Source of the DNA: Siphonodentalium dalli
Lineage: Eukaryota > Mollusca > Scaphopoda > Gadilida > Siphonodentaliidae
Direction of reading: 5' to 3'
NCBI GenBank assembly: GCA_032622095.1
Contig: CP136067.1
Coordinates: 78,890,705-78,954,704 of the forward strand
DNA length: 64,000 bases
Part shown: in pieces, positions 1 through 12,196 of the stretch
How the letters are laid out: every line of letters starts with the position of its first letter
Numbering within the stretch: the stretch's first letter is position 1
Program-made: the position numbers and the translations under genes
Notes under the pieces: generated by a model
Seen by the model: only the letters and a program-made list of their open reading frames with translations
Database searches by the model: none
What the model was told of the DNA's origin: nothing

Positions 1-770
1 CAGCAAAATAAGTGTGTTCTAGTAAGTATAAGTGTACACCTGGTAGAGGAAAATGCATACATACCAACTATTCCTTCCAAGAATACAAAAAGACCTCTGA
101 TTATACTAGAAGTAACAATCAAACGGGGTCATACAATGGATCACGTGCCGCCAAATATGCGGAATACATATATGTGTTCATGGTATGGTATAGATGTGTC
201 TCTACCGCTCAGGAGAGGACGCCGTTGCATGGTCACCAATTAATTCACCGGCACATACTTCGCACTCCTGTATATGTGTTTCGGCACGTCCAATCGAAAA
301 CATTCCAATTTGGCACAACGGCTATACGTGTGGCTAACTACAATAAGATGTGCCTACACATTTTCACATAACATCCCTTTTCCAATGTTAATCGTTCCTC
401 GTGAACCAAATAATTTGTGACCAGATCAAGGTCTGCATGGTGTTCCGAGCCATACAAAGTCAAAAACGTTTTTTTTAATTAGTTCGTGGACGATTCGTTT
501 TTAGCTCAATTTGACACAATTAAGTTCGAGCTATTGCCATGAGTTGGCGTCCGTCGGTCCCTCAACAATTTCCTTTTGCAAATCTTCCAGGCCACATCCT
601 CATCCGATCATCATCAAATTTCACAAGGATTCTCGTGGTGACCTCTAGATGGAAGCCATCGATTTCTTCCAAAATTCGTTAAAAACCATGGTCGCATGCA
701 GCCATCTTTGTAACCCGCACTTCAAGCTTATTTAGATCACCTCTAGATGGGAGCTTCGAAATGTTCAGAG
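1..770. other. no supported gene
   Basis: Non-coding by inspection. A 119-codon open frame at 12-371 has no recognisable domain and a composition expected of random reading. I see no repeat or RNA structure here. Confidence 0.5.
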
Positions 771-774
771 TTTC

Positions 775-1010
775 TGCCATGCCAATCTGGAATGGGCCAT
801 CAAATGGCTGACTCCTGATTGAATGTTCAATGAAAGTTATATCTGACGCTCTTCTTCAGTTAACATCTCTTGCCCAAACATTTGTATTGGTTACTCCTCG
901 CAATACTTTGAATATAATAGGGCGGAGTTGAGAACCGCGATACATCTTATTTGTTTGACTGGAATACTGGCTGAGCTGAGTTCACAGTGAGGCATACTTG
1001 TGCATAGAAT
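775..1010 (+). pseudogene. LINE family E ORF1 fragment (copy E0)
   Basis: This short stretch aligns by eye with positions 34900-35070 of copy E3: both carry 'GAATGTTCAA.GAAAGTT', then 'CAGTTAAC', 'TTACTCCTC/ATTCCTC' and the 'TTGAATA' step in the same order. It corresponds to the part of the gag-like ORF1 upstream of the zinc knuckles (frame resembling LIECS..VQ..LLQLTTIAQ). Frameshifts and stops make it a relic with neither the 5' UTR nor the 3' tail. Homology is seen directly; family naming follows from the better preserved copies near 30-36 kb. Confidence 0.6.
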
Positions 1011-2790
1011 ACTAAAGGCCCACTTAATTCCAGAACCCCCAGATCACATTATATAAAATATATGCCATATTATCTACCATTTGAAAGAGGGAGCTCCAAC
1101 ACATTGTATTATCGACATATCCTGTGTAATAAACTGTGAACGTGTTGTTTTTTTCTGTTGCGATAACGATGTGTTTTCTGTACTGCAAAGTCTATTATTT
1201 CAATGGAAGGGGAATAACTGTATGTCTTAGTTTGAATACTGTTGCGTTCTGGTAGCCAAACGGAGGAAACGTTTCTTTGATTTCAGCTATTTTCTATTAC
1301 TATATGGGCAGCTACTGAGACACAGACGTTCCAAATGGTGATGAATTATAGTATTTAATCATATTGTATGTCATATATTGTTATTAAAACCGTATATCAA
1401 AGCGCTATAAAAATAATAATAGGTGACTCGAAAATTTAAGGGCCTTTAAAACATTGATAGTAATAAAGTACTATTAACCAGCTATGACTGAATACATGAA
1501 AGTCAAACTGTCACTGGCTGCATTGGTACCAAACAATGGCCGAAATCTCTCAAACATTTGGATTCTCAGACACAGTGGTTGATATTCTGGTTAGAAAGTT
1601 CCACACGATGCATTAATAAAAACGGTTAAATTTGAAAGACATAAAAGATTTATTATAATTATCTTGTCAATGTCAAATAGATGTTAGACACTACTTTACC
1701 TATATCGATGTGAAACCTTGGTAATTTACCTTTTATTATTAGCTATTGATTATTTCTGACTGGAGTAGACACATTTATTTGTACATATGTAATTGTTATG
1801 CTCATCAACTGCTTAATTTAAATACACACTTGATTCACTTCAATAGTTATTGACTACATTTGATGTTATTAATCGTGATATGGTATAGCGACTGAAAGGA
1901 TGTTAAACCTGAATCGATCTAGTGATCTTCTATACATAGTTCTGCAAAACGTAAATCTTGACAACTCTCTGTTCTTGGATCTCATGTAGCGACCACAACC
2001 AACAATCATATAGCCCGGTGGTCTTACCAGATTACATAAGATGAAGGAAACAAACAACAAGTTAGCTCAGAAATGGGTCTTGTTAAAACTAATAATAAAT
2101 CTAAATGGGTTGTTGGATAATTCAAAGCGTCGAAGGAGCTTTTGTTGAGCTGACGAAAGCAGATCTCCCTGACTTACAGCAAATATAGCGACCTGATATT
2201 CTGTGTAGCAATCACATGACTATAGAACAAGCACCATATATAAATAGCATCATCAGACATTTAGATATGGAAAACCATAGTATTAGCCTAATATATTTAG
2301 AAATCAAATTCAGTAAAATTCAGTTGGGGCGCTCAAACGAGCCATTTTAATCTGAATACTAAGCAGAAAAACATCCACTAATATTATTCATATATACTAC
2401 CGTGCGTAAAGTTGCAAAACAGAAGTTGGTGAATATGAACAAAATTAAACATGCATACTAAACTGGACAAGGCCACTCATTTTATCCATATTAGCATATG
2501 GAAGGTAATAATTTGGTAAATATGAATAAAATAAAACATGTTCTTAACCCTTTCATTGCTTAATGGATTCTCCGATTCAGTTATGAAAGTATAAATTTAT
2601 AACGTTTATGTAGACATCGTACGTGGAAGTCCACTTGTTGGCAAAATAGAACAAGAAAAGAAAAGAAGGTATCACGGTCGTATTCAGTCATTGTAAAATA
2701 TTACAAAAATGGGCGGTTATATTAAACCAAACAATGTTTTTGGATTGGCTGTTATGTGAAAAAAAATCAAATCAAGTGAAAAGGTGATGT
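1011..2790. other. non-coding, nothing recognised
   Basis: A+T-rich sequence with only short random open frames. No terminal inverted repeats, tandem arrays or domain-bearing translation found. Confidence 0.5.
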
Positions 2791-2794
2791 TGCA

Positions 2795-3010
2795 TATTTA
2801 TCGCCGATAGAAGCGTCCCCATTCGAGTAGTAAATATTTACAATTTAGCGTAGTTCAGACAATGTTTTCTATGGAGTGGTACGGTCGATTTGCTTGAGAT
2901 TTTCGGTGATGTTAGTAGAATGCTACATTCCTCCAGTTGGCGTATCACCTAAATACTAACTTATCAGTTTCACGCACACGAACAAGTACATAATATGTCT
3001 TTACGGAAGA
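2795..3010. repeat. dispersed ~210-bp repeat, copy 1
   Basis: Aligns over about 210 bp with 26815-27018. Shared blocks include 'TTATCGCCGATAG', 'TAAATATTTACAATT', 'AGCGTAGTTCAGAC', 'GAATGCTACATTCC' and 'CATAATATGTCTTT', all in the same order and spacing. Neither copy shows clear terminal inverted repeats or a Pol III box, so the class (SINE, MITE or relic) is undecided. Confidence 0.7.
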
Positions 3011-3372
3011 GTTAAGTGACATCTGAAATGTACGCCGTCTGATGCTTTAGTTTAAACATATTTTATTAGCAAAGAATAGCTAATTGGATTGGGGCACAAG
3101 TTATTGCTAACTTATTGACGCCCCTTTCCAACAAACAATTGACAATTAACAAAAAGAGTTAGGCTTCCTGCCTGCAATACATATAATACAAAGGTATACA
3201 AACAACACTTGTATGATTAAAATATGATAGTAAAGTGGGGTACACGTTAAGATGTCAAAGTGTACTGTTTGCGTCCGAATGAGGGTATGATTGTGGGCCT
3301 TCGATCGATGATGTGATATTTTGTTTCCTAATTTATATAATACCATTTCCATTCGCTAGGTTTAATACACTA

Positions 3373-3666
3373 TTAATCATTAAATCGTTGTGTTTCTATG
3401 ATATACTTTTGAGCAAAAATGAATAACTGGCAATTTATTTGCTCAGTCTCATGTGTGGAGCCGAAAAGTATGTTCCCAATGATCAAGTGCAGTACGCCCA
3501 GTTTAGATATACTATCAAACAGTTTTAATCTTTCATGAATAAAGTAAGGACATTCGAAGAAAAAGTGATATGCTGTTTCCTCTGGTGCACCGCAACAGCA
3601 TTTCGGCGAATTGGCAATATGATTGATATGCTTATCAAAATTAAGATTACTACAGTGTCTGATGCT
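3373..3666 (-). pseudogene. LINE ORF2 C-terminal fragment with zinc knuckle
   Basis: On the minus strand a frame without ATG stays open for about 97 codons and ends at a TAA (complement 3373-3375). It reads RHCSNLNFDKHINHI, then C-C-C-G, E-E-T-A-Y-H-F-F-F-E-C-P, the CxC...H....C arrangement found at the C-terminus of jockey/CR1-like non-LTR retrotransposon ORF2 proteins. The same block occurs in the two LINE D copies at 56.6-57.2 and 62.9-63.2 kb (NNCSDLNFDK, then CSCG, then HFFF.CP). An in-frame stop lies just upstream at about 3667, next to a 33-bp tandem duplication, so the RT domain is missing. The minus-strand downstream region (3011-3372) is probably its degraded 3' UTR. Confidence 0.75.
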
Positions 3667-3668
3667 TT

Positions 3669-3734
3669 ACATGTATATAAAATAACGAGTGTCAATAACA
3701 AACATGTATATAACATAACGAGTGTCAATAACAA
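3669..3734. repeat. 33-bp tandem duplication (2 copies)
   Basis: Two adjacent 33-bp units (3669-3701, 3702-3734) starting ACATGTATATAA and ending GTGTCAATAACAA differ at a single base. It abuts the 5' side of the LINE fragment on the minus strand. Confidence 0.85.
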
Positions 3735-3740
3735 CAGCAG

Positions 3741-4849
3741 CCGACAGTCTGGAGCAAATCATATAATTCCGCTAAAAGCAGTGCACCCTAGGCACCAAAA
3801 CAAAAAAGTAGAGAAAAAGATAAAGAAACCGATAATTAATCACGCAATCTTGTGTGATCGGAACTCCGGGGGAGGGGATAAACGGGCGTTTTGGGTGTGA
3901 AATTATTTGAGTTTGTGATCCTTGTGAAATTAGAATATACAAACAGGTGATGTAAGTGAGACCGTTGCTTTAGACTGCACATACTTAAAACTCAGACAAC
4001 GGAAACTTAAATTTATATTATACCAGTCCACTGATGAATATGATGAATAAATAAGATGCTCAAACAGTTTTTCTTTTTAATTAGTCCAGATTTCTCAGTT
4101 TGGTAGCATCGGTCCAATATTTAATGTTTTAATAGCGACTGAGAAGTGATCGATGCAGGGAAGGTCACTCCAAATGTATATGAAAAAAAAAAATAATTCG
4201 TTGTCAGATTTTGAGTGCTCTCCCCTGCATCAATATTCAAGTTTTAAAACACATGGGGCTGATTTCCCGAACGTGGAATCGGGATAGTCGGGGGGGGGGG
4301 GGGGTGAGGTATATATTATATGCGGTCGCTCGTTTCCGTCTAAATAGTCATCTTTTATGATGGTTTAACTTCGCCCGTGTAGGTGATAATGCGTTTCTTG
4401 TTCGTTCATCTGGAGCATGGATTTCGTAGTCTCGTACCTGACTCAATCCTACCTCAAATACGTTTGCTGGCCTGGGTACTAGGCTAGTATTTCGTTCTGA
4501 ATGTACTACAATCAAAAGTTGTAAAGAGATCAAAAGACCGTTGTTTATTTTGTTTCACATCAGATAGTTGTTCCGTGTTATATTCATCAGCGTATATTTC
4601 CCGGTTCATCGATGCCTCAAATCTGCACACCATCCCCAGGTGATGAGGTTTGTTGTATCAGGCATGAGTCACACATACACTAAGTTTAGGATGTGATTGC
4701 TGAATACATGCATGTCTAAATCAGAAATGGATAACTTATCCCAGACTTATATAAATGAGAAAAATCAACTTTAAGAAGTCGTTCATCCCGTTATTTGAAG
4801 ACGCGGTTTCTGCAACTGATGAGTTGCTAGATCTACATTGATTCATGTG
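3741..4849. other. non-coding with a 15-nt poly-G tract
   Basis: No gene supported. A 15-base G run lies at 4290-4304. Open frames in the interval are short and domainless. Confidence 0.5.
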
Positions 4850-6834
4850 GGGGTTAGTAATCTAAAGTCCAAATAAGTGGAAGATACATACCGAGAATAC
4901 GACGATTTGATACATGGTTTGAACAAGTGCGATATAGTTGTTTTGTCATTACTCACACCTTGTGGCACACAACCTCCGAGTGGAAACATTGCAGGGATGA
5001 ATGACAATATTGTTACAAATGACATGAAACATGAGAGAAATGTTATATTGTGTAATTATAGTTTCATTACGAGAAGAGGTTCGATAAAACCCCGCAATAT
5101 TTGCTAACGATGGCTTGCACTTGAATGAGGGAAGCCGTGTTCTGACAGGCAATATTAAAAAATGTACTCTAAACTGAAGATATGATGAATCCACGAGAAT
5201 GAAAAGTGGTACCGCATCATTCGTTAAATATTCAGTTAATAAAGCAATAAAAGTTATAGATACATCGATAGCGGATATGGTTTGGATAAAACTTGACAAA
5301 AACTATTTTAAAATGAAAAAGAAACTTATTTGTACTACGAACATTTCCCCATAAAACTCAACCAAAACCAGTAGCACTGATGTGGACACTACTATATTCC
5401 GAAAGCTTGAGAAAGATTCTACTAAGTATGTTAAAGGGAGCATTCTAAGTTTGGGGGACCTGGATGCCATATCAACAAATATGACCAGGAATGTGTTACT
5501 TTTGAATGAACACATGCATGATTTCTTACCTGATAATTACTGGCGTGATAGCGTACAGTTGTTAAGGAATACCCAAGTTAAGCAAAACACAGACAAATAT
5601 TTGACCTCTGTATTGGAAATCAATTGCGTAGTTTAAATGGAAGGACTCCAGTGGCATGTTAACTTATCACGGGGATACTCTGGTAGTGCTATAGTGCATT
5701 TGCAGCTCATGGTCAGGGCAGTGGTACATATTAAAGTGGGGAATACAACCACCAGACCAGCACTATCAGACCACTGTAAAATTTCACTAAAAATTAAATT
5801 TTCAGCTAAAACCTTGTCCCAAAAATATTACGTGGAATGAATCACGAAGAGCTGAATTTAAATTAAATATTGATTCACAAAATTTAAATGACTTAGTCAC
5901 TTCTTAGTATAACAGAAGAACATGATTTAGGGAGGGTGGTGCAACTACTATCCAACTACTCACCTCTCAGGTAAATCATAGTGCTGCTTGCATTTTTTCA
6001 AAACCAGAAAAACACTCTAAACATCTTCTAAAAAGAAGAGAAGACCCTGGTATGATATTGACTGCAACATCCAGTATAGGAATATAAAACACCTTAGTCG
6101 GAAATTGGAAAGAGATCCTGCAAATAAAACCCTCAGAGTTAAAGTTATGCCAGAAGGAAAGTTATATAAAAGGCTTATTAGACGGAAACAGCGATCTTAT
6201 AGAAATAATCTACTGGACAGCATTGCAGGATACACAGAAAGTAAGCCATCAGAATTTTGGGAGATAATTGGAAAAATAGGCGAAAAATCCCAATCTGACA
6301 TAACACCTGAACACCGGCTAATTGATTTCATTCTTTATTTAATACAAACCAAGATCCGAATTTTCAAGATGTTACAGTAAAACGTCCACATGTTCAAGTT
6401 TGGACAAAACATATCCTTAATGATGAAATTACAAAAAAAGAGGTTCTTGCAGTTGTTAAAAAACTTAAAAGTTAAAACCTAACGTGGAACAGATGGAATT
6501 TCAAACGACATGTTAAAAACCGCTTGCTTATCTCACACATATATTTTTGATGACATATATAACATAATATTGAAGTCTGAAAGTTATACTGATGTATGGC
6601 GTCAATATTTGATTAAACCCCTTTTTAAAAGGGGGCCATGGTTGATCCCTCTAATTACAGTGGCATTGCATTATCCAGTCGTTTGGGCAAATTGTTTGCT
6701 AACATTCTTACCAATATATAGGTTAGGCTCCTATTTACAAGTTAATGCCATTATTTGTAGAGAACAGATTGGATAATTTGGATTTAGAAAGGAAAGTCGA
6801 ACGACAGACCATATCTTAACATTACAGACTCTAA
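4850..6834 (+). pseudogene. LINE A ORF2, 5' part: AP endonuclease and N-terminal RT
   Basis: Fragmented but collinear frames give a non-LTR ORF2. The endonuclease begins near 4870 (NKCDIVVLS..T, equivalent to the DIVCLSETH block), continues at 5200-5640 (IADMVWIKLDKNYF; GDLDAI where GD.N.R is usual; LPDNYWRDS) and ends with the catalytic SDHC motif at 5766-5777. A linker at 6090-6330 (YKRLIRRKQRSYRNNLLD, then FWEIIGKIG) is characteristic of this LINE type. RT blocks follow: NYSGIALSS near 6650 and EQIGFRKESRTTDHILTLQTL at 6767-6831. Several frameshifts and stops rule out function. The frame breaks at 6832 because a DNA element is inserted there and resumes at 8209. RT clade not assigned. Confidence 0.85.
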
Positions 6835-8208
6835 GGGTGGATACACACATGCATGTAATCTCTGTAAATATCGTGTATTTGGCGTTTTACATGGGTCATA
6901 CACACCGTGTAATATGTGTCCGCTGACAACCCAATCATTGTGACTGTGTTTGACCACAGTGAGTTAAACTCTGAACCGCCGAAGAGCCGTTGACTGGGAC
7001 AAAGTCGTCAGGCCGCTTAAAATAATTATTCGCGCGATAACTCAAATGGTCGACATTCTGTTTAAATCATTGTCAGTATTCTATTGATGTTAATACCAGT
7101 GATGGCCTCTTCCCCAACGCAGGGGGCTATGACCCCCAACATGCACGAGGGGCTATATTATCCCAGAAGCTACCGAATTCACCATTGCATATTTCCTCGA
7201 CGGGGATGTGCATGCAACACCCTGAGTCCTGACACCCTGCATGCTTTATAAATATCGTAGTCATGTCTGTCGTGTCTGTTTTCTACGAGTGATTAATCTA
7301 ATATGCAGTAATTTATGCTATTCATATAATTATGAACATATTATACAGCTTTAAATTTGAATGCATGGTGTTGCTGTTTGTCTTCATTCGGCTAAAGGGT
7401 TGCCTAGCTACGAGTTCCCAACTACGTCACCTTTCCTATCTTGTGTTATACAGTTATACATGCATGTATACGCAAAATTTACAACTATGGAATATTTAAG
7501 TAAAACATTATATTGTAATTCTTGCCCAGTTAATCCCGGCTGATACACTGAATTAACTCCCTTAGTTATTGGAAGCTTTCGAGAACCAGCCCCTCCCCCA
7601 ATCATGGATTATGGTCGAAAATGTTATAATTCAAGCTTGTGACAGTTAGGAGCTTGTTCAACATTTGGCTTGAGAAACATATATATAAATGGGGGGGGGG
7701 GGGGTGGTGTCACTCTTTTTAATTTCAACGCTGTACCTGCATTATTTTTTGGCGCTATAATGAATATTTGCAATCCCAATTGAATTAATGTTATCGCATG
7801 AGCTCGCTCTCAAATTATCAGAGAAATCTCAACAAGCTGGTATCATCCTATAAAAGAATTCTGCATATTTTATTTTTGTTTTGGATGACCCTGTTTCCAA
7901 GAAATGACAGAAACAAATCAAGTATAAAATCGACCGGCTCTAATCCACTTTTCGAAATGAATTATAACTCGTGAAAAACGGCAACATATATCAGACAAGA
8001 ATTACTGATTTCGGCATCCATGAAAGAAGACATGTTTATGACTGGTCTGAAATTTCTTGATGGCAGTTTGTTTGATAATGGCTTATAACTACTCACTGGT
8101 GAAATTGACCTCTCGCCCGCAGGTGATTAATTTTGTCAATTATTGGTGTGGCCATGTAAAATACATGTATTTTACATACAGACATTACATGCATGTGTGT
8201 ATCCACCC
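6835..8208. mobile_element. PIF/Harbinger-like non-autonomous DNA element (TAA target duplication)
   Basis: A 1,374-bp insertion splits LINE A. Its ends are inverted repeats of about 60 bp, starting GGGTGGATACACACATGCAT on the left and matching its complement ending at 8208. TAA is duplicated at 6832-6834 and 8209-8211. Removing the element plus one TAA restores the LINE frame exactly (LQTL then IDKYL). A 3-bp TAA/TWA duplication is characteristic of PIF/Harbinger elements, which is the basis for the family call. The interior has no transposase-like frame, but it has a 14-nt poly-G tract at 7691-7704, so the element is non-autonomous or internally replaced. It is younger than LINE A. Confidence 0.88.
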
Positions 8209-9740
8209 TAATCGATAAGTATTTGAAGAAATATCAGAATTTGTATACATGCTTTATGGATTTTACAAACGCTTTTGGTCTGGTTAATCGAGAGCGTTAC
8301 TTACGAAGCTGTTACATAACGGTGTAAGTGGACAATTTCTAAACATTTTAAGAAGTATGTATGATGGAGTTCAATACACGGTGATTTACCAGAAGGAGTG
8401 ACATTAAATATTAATTTGTCAGTTGGAGTCAACCAATGATATTTTCTCAGTCATGCACTATTTTCTCTCGACGTAAATGATTTACCTGATATATTTAATG
8501 AAACTTCTGACCCAGCCGAATTGAATAAAGGCATATTATCACGCCTACCTTATGATAATGATATTGTTTTAATATCTTAATATAAGGAAGGTCTGCAGGA
8601 AGCACTCAACAAGATTGAACCTTACTTTGCAATTTGACAGTTAATCTTAATAAAACCAACGTAATGATTTTTAACTAATCTGGTAAAGTGTTGGAAAAAA
8701 CATGAACTTCTATTATGGAATAAACTAGGTGAAACTCACGAATGATTATCTCGGCTTTCTTTTCAAACCATCAGTATTTTTTCGTCGGCAGCAGAACATT
8801 TATGCAAAAAAGCTACTAAAGCCATCTTATGTATCAAAAAGAAAATTATATGAGAAAAGGGGAATATTAAGAAAATCTTGAAATTATTTAACCAATTTTT
8901 AAACCAATTATATTATATGGTGGTGAACTCACCACTTTAGACCATATTATTAGGGACTCAAGTGAGATAATAACCACATTCCCTCCAAATCATCTGTTAA
9001 TATGGCTTGTTTGTGGGAATTTGGTCTTTTTCTGTAAAAATAACATGACTAAAGAATAGAGTTGAATTTTGGCACCATATCGTTTCTGCACTAGAGTCCC
9101 CATTAGTTAAAAACGCTTATTTTAAAGCTTGCAACTAGAATGTGGCGTTAGTCAGAGTGTTGAATTGTTTTTTAAAAGTTGAATTTTTTTTTTAAAGATT
9201 GTATTAAAACATGTGTGGATAAATCAGTCAACTTTTGACATCACCAAATCATGTGCTACAATAGCGAATAAACTTGAAGAACGATATATAAACCACTGGA
9301 ATAAGAAATTATACGACAGTAAAAAACTTAGTCAATGGAAATATACTTCGGTTCATATTCAAGATTGAAAACTACTTATTATCTGATGTTAACAGGGTAG
9401 CCCTAGTCATTTTTACAAAAATAAGAATTAGTGACAGTAAAATTCGTTGAAACAGGACGACATAAGAGTGATACTTTAGATAAAAGGAAATTTCGCCTTT
9501 GTTCAGTGAAAACTGAAGACGAAAAGCATTTCAAATGCAAGATCTGCTTTAATTAGAGCGCGACGTTCAGTGATGACGAAAATTTTGATTTCATTTTACA
9601 ATCAAATGACATGGATATTACTAAAATATGTATTGAGGGAGTATATGACATACATTTGAAACTAAAACAGCTAATTTCATAGTAAGATCTTTACATGAAG
9701 GGCCTTGTCGGTTACATATGACTCATTTAAACAATTTAAC
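8209..9740 (+). pseudogene. LINE A ORF2, 3' part: RT core and C-terminus
   Basis: After the inserted element the frame resumes with IDKYLKKYQNLYTCFMDFTNAFGLVNRE (8210-8300), the RT block holding the first catalytic Asp (FMDF). The palm motif appears near 8550-8570 as YDNDIVLIS where YADD is expected, so the catalytic pair is damaged. The thumb and C-terminal region follow in broken frames; at 9560-9680 a segment reads SDDENFDFILQSNDMDITKICIEGVYD, a C-terminal signature of this LINE type. Stops, frameshifts and a substituted catalytic residue make this inactive. The 3' end is placed near 9740 by loss of similarity; no clear tail is visible. Confidence 0.82.
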
Positions 9741-10017
9741 AAGCTGTCTAAATATTACTTATAGTTATACTTTAAGGTGGTAAATGTCAAAAGTTGACCT
9801 ATCGGATCTATATATCACACATTATACCGGTCTATAGATATGCAAGCGGTATGCAAGTACACAAATTCGACTGAAATGTATTACTGCGCAGGTCAGAGGT
9901 GGTGAAGTTGGTCTTCAAATTGGTGACGCTGAATAGATTTAAAATAGGATATTCTGAACATTTTTGAATTTCGAAAATTCTTTGTGAAATAATTTTGATA
10001 CTTGTGGACCCTTCAAG

Positions 10018-10905
10018 ATGAGTACGGAAAAGAAACGTGATAGGAGTTCGGAAGGAGAAACGCCGAAACCTGATCGAAAACGCAGCAAGTAAAACGACAT
10101 GGACGGTGACCCAGATAATACAGTGGTCATCAGCGCGCAGCTGAAGCAGGTCACGGAAATTGTGTCATCGCTCTAAGCGGGACAGGATGTGGAAGGCTAT
10201 TGATAAGAAACTCGACAAAATGAGGGATGACTGGAAACGGACATTCGATGAAAAGTTTAAAGCTATGAGGGATGAAATTTATCTGGATATTGGCGCAGAG
10301 AAAGCACGAATCGACATACTTGCCGAAAAAGTCGACGAACTTACAAAACAGGTCAGTAGTGATCTACAGCAGGCCGATAGAGCACACATTTCTCATTCTC
10401 GACAAAGCGATGACAGTGATTGTTCAGTTATTATAACCATAGTTCCTGAAAGTGATCGTGATCATGATGTTTTTGAAGAGTTAGAAGAAATGCTCAATCA
10501 TGGAAATTGGGGATAAAGGTGCGAAATTAACCAGTGCCTGTAGATTGAAACAAAAATGATTGAAGGCAAACCAGCTTTAACCCTTTCAGTGCCAGTCCGA
10601 TTTTTGCATCAACCCATATTTCCTTGATAATTTTTCAAATTTATTGATTATAATAATGTGATACATTGATGGAAAGAGCTCTTTCCATCAATGTATCACA
10701 TTATTATAATCAATAAATTTGAAAAATTATCAAGGAAATATGGGTTGATACAAAAATCGGACTTGGCACTGAAAGGGTTAATAAAGGCGACTTTCAAAAC
10801 GGTATCACAGAAAGTGTTAGTGCTCAAGAATAAGCAGAAGCTCGGTGACAATGAAAAGTACAGTAAATGGTAAAAGTACAGTAAATGTAGAGGCTCACAG
10901 AAACA
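10018..10905 (+). pseudogene. LINE B ORF1 (coiled coil plus RRM-like domain), interrupted
   Basis: The frame begins at ATG 10018 (MSTEKKRDRSSEGETPKPDR), a charged low-complexity N-terminus, with one stop and a frameshift before 10180. It continues as MWKAIDKKLDKMRDDWKRTF..., a run of charged residues predicted to be a coiled coil (about 60 residues). Near 10415 it enters VIITIVPESDRDHDVFEELEEM, which resembles the RRM-like domain of LINE ORF1 RNA-binding proteins. At 10577 the frame is cut by a 197-bp hairpin inserted at TTAA. Deleting the insert and one TTAA joins KPAL to IKATFKTVSQKVLVLKN (to about 10865). ORF1 normally chaperones LINE RNA; this copy cannot. Confidence 0.8.
10581..10777. 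mobile_element. 197-bp near-perfect hairpin MITE in LINE B ORF1 (TTAA)
   Basis: The whole element is one palindrome centred near 10679, with arms of about 98 bp starting CCCTTTCAGTGCCA. TTAA is duplicated on both sides (10577-10580, 10778-10781). TTAA duplication plus CCC-type termini is typical of piggyBac-like MITEs. It disrupts an otherwise continuous ORF1 frame, which fixes the insertion site exactly. Confidence 0.92.
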
Positions 10906-11039
10906 AATCCCCGCACACTGTTCTCACAAATTCCGCAACGGAACGAATTCTTTGTCTCGGGAAGTGGACGGATTGTGAAAAAGTCTGATCGTCGTTGCTA
11001 GGACAGGTTAACATGTGTTCCATATTCAAAAAATGTAAT

Positions 11040-11509
11040 TAAAATTGGACACACAAACATAATGGATGGTCCAAGACAAGCCGAGCTTTAAAAACTGAAT
11101 TATTATATGCCATTGATTGTGATGTCGTTTGTATAGCAGAGACTCATTTGAAAACTAATTAAAACATTGATGGTTACTCATGGTTTGGTAATAATAGGTC
11201 GAGCATTCATAAAGCTGCTCCAATGTGTTCAGGATGTGTTGGCATTTTTGAATAAACTGGTGAATACAAATTTCTTGGCATTTTTCTCCATGAGTTTTAG
11301 GAATTGGAAAGAAGAGCCGATGTACTTGCTAAATCGTCAGGCAAGGCTTTAGGGGCTATTATTAAAAAAATCATCTTTACAAAGATATTTCATTCAAAAC
11401 ATTGAGAAATTATATATTCAATGTGTTTGTCCAATAATGGATTACACTTCTGGTGTATGGGGATCTAATGAATGTTCATGCTTGGACAATATTCAACATA
11501 TAGCATTAA
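11040..11509 (+). pseudogene. LINE B ORF2 remnant: endonuclease start fused to late RT
   Basis: From about 11062 the frame reads GWSKTSRALKTELLYAI, then CDVVCIAETHL (the AP-endonuclease AETH block, near 11130), then NIDGYSWFGNNRSS. Near 11250 it jumps to EYKFLGIFLHEF, then RRADVLAKSSGKALGAII, then CPIMDYTSGVWG, then CLDNIQHIAL. The latter blocks normally lie downstream of the RT palm. Most of the endonuclease and the whole RT catalytic core are therefore missing through an internal deletion. The frame is cut at 11506-11509 (TTAA) by a MITE and continues at 12037. Confidence 0.82.
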
Positions 11510-12036
11510 AGGCACGGGTGGCGTTCGTTGCAGAAATATTCATATTTGTTCAAATCGCCATCAACAGAAGGAATATTCAAATATATATAGTTTTGTTCAT
11601 ATGCCAAACATAATCAGCGCGTAAATGGTATATTGTCGTCAAGACGTATATACGATGGTGTACGTAAACAAGAACCTGCTCGTGTTACAGAAGTTTTGCT
11701 TCTGTTTACACAACAGAGCGCAATTCTATTGGTTAATCACACACAAATGATATAAACGCTCTTTATTATTTCCATATCAAGAAAACAGTAACAATGAACG
11801 CTCTTTATGTTTACCATATCCGGATCTAAACAAAAGCCAGGTTCTGTAACGTTTTTTGCTTTTGTTTACATAACAAAGGAAAACATTTGACAATAACATA
11901 CTTTTTATGCCATATTTCTGATTGGTATAAGAACAAGGTCTGTCTATATTTTACTATTCTTTCTGTTTATGGCGGTTTTTGACGGAGCTGTATATTTTAA
12001 TAGCATACCCACAGCCAACGCCGCCCGTCCGTATCT
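11510..12036. mobile_element. TTAA-bounded MITE family F, copy 1 (527 bp)
   Basis: Ends AGGCAC (left) and GTATCT (right) are flanked by TTAA at 11506-11509 and 12037-12040. Excision joins the LINE frame as ALRYILDVH. The body aligns with copies at 44462-44917 and 55493-55985, including a pair of ACGCTCTTTAT boxes about 50 bp apart, 'TTTTGTTTACATAACAA' and 'GGCGGTTTTTGACGG'. No coding capacity. Probably mobilised by a piggyBac-like transposase, by inference from TTAA. Confidence 0.9.
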
Positions 12037-12040
12037 TTAA

Positions 12041-12196
12041 GATACATTTTAGATGTTCATAGGTTTTGTCCCCCGTAAATGGTGAATCTGGCCTCATGTA
12101 TTCTAGGAATCGCCGATTAATTAATCATGTACGTCTTTGGAATTATATAGTTTAACTGCCAGATGGTAGAATTGTAAAACAGGTTTTCTATTGGTA
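12041..12196 (+). pseudogene. LINE B ORF2 segment between two insertions
   Basis: Short LINE segment reading (R)YILDVHRFCP, LWNYIV.LPDGRIVKQVFYW in shifted frames. This matches the post-RT region of such ORF2 proteins (RLWNRLV.M...R..K.VF.WD). It is bounded by MITE F1 on the left and a 2.8-kb TIR element on the right. Confidence 0.75.

Noticed and set aside
12..371. 119-codon open frame at the left edge
   Set aside because: No domain, low-complexity-free but random-looking composition, no splice or promoter context. Length is within expectation for 64 kb.
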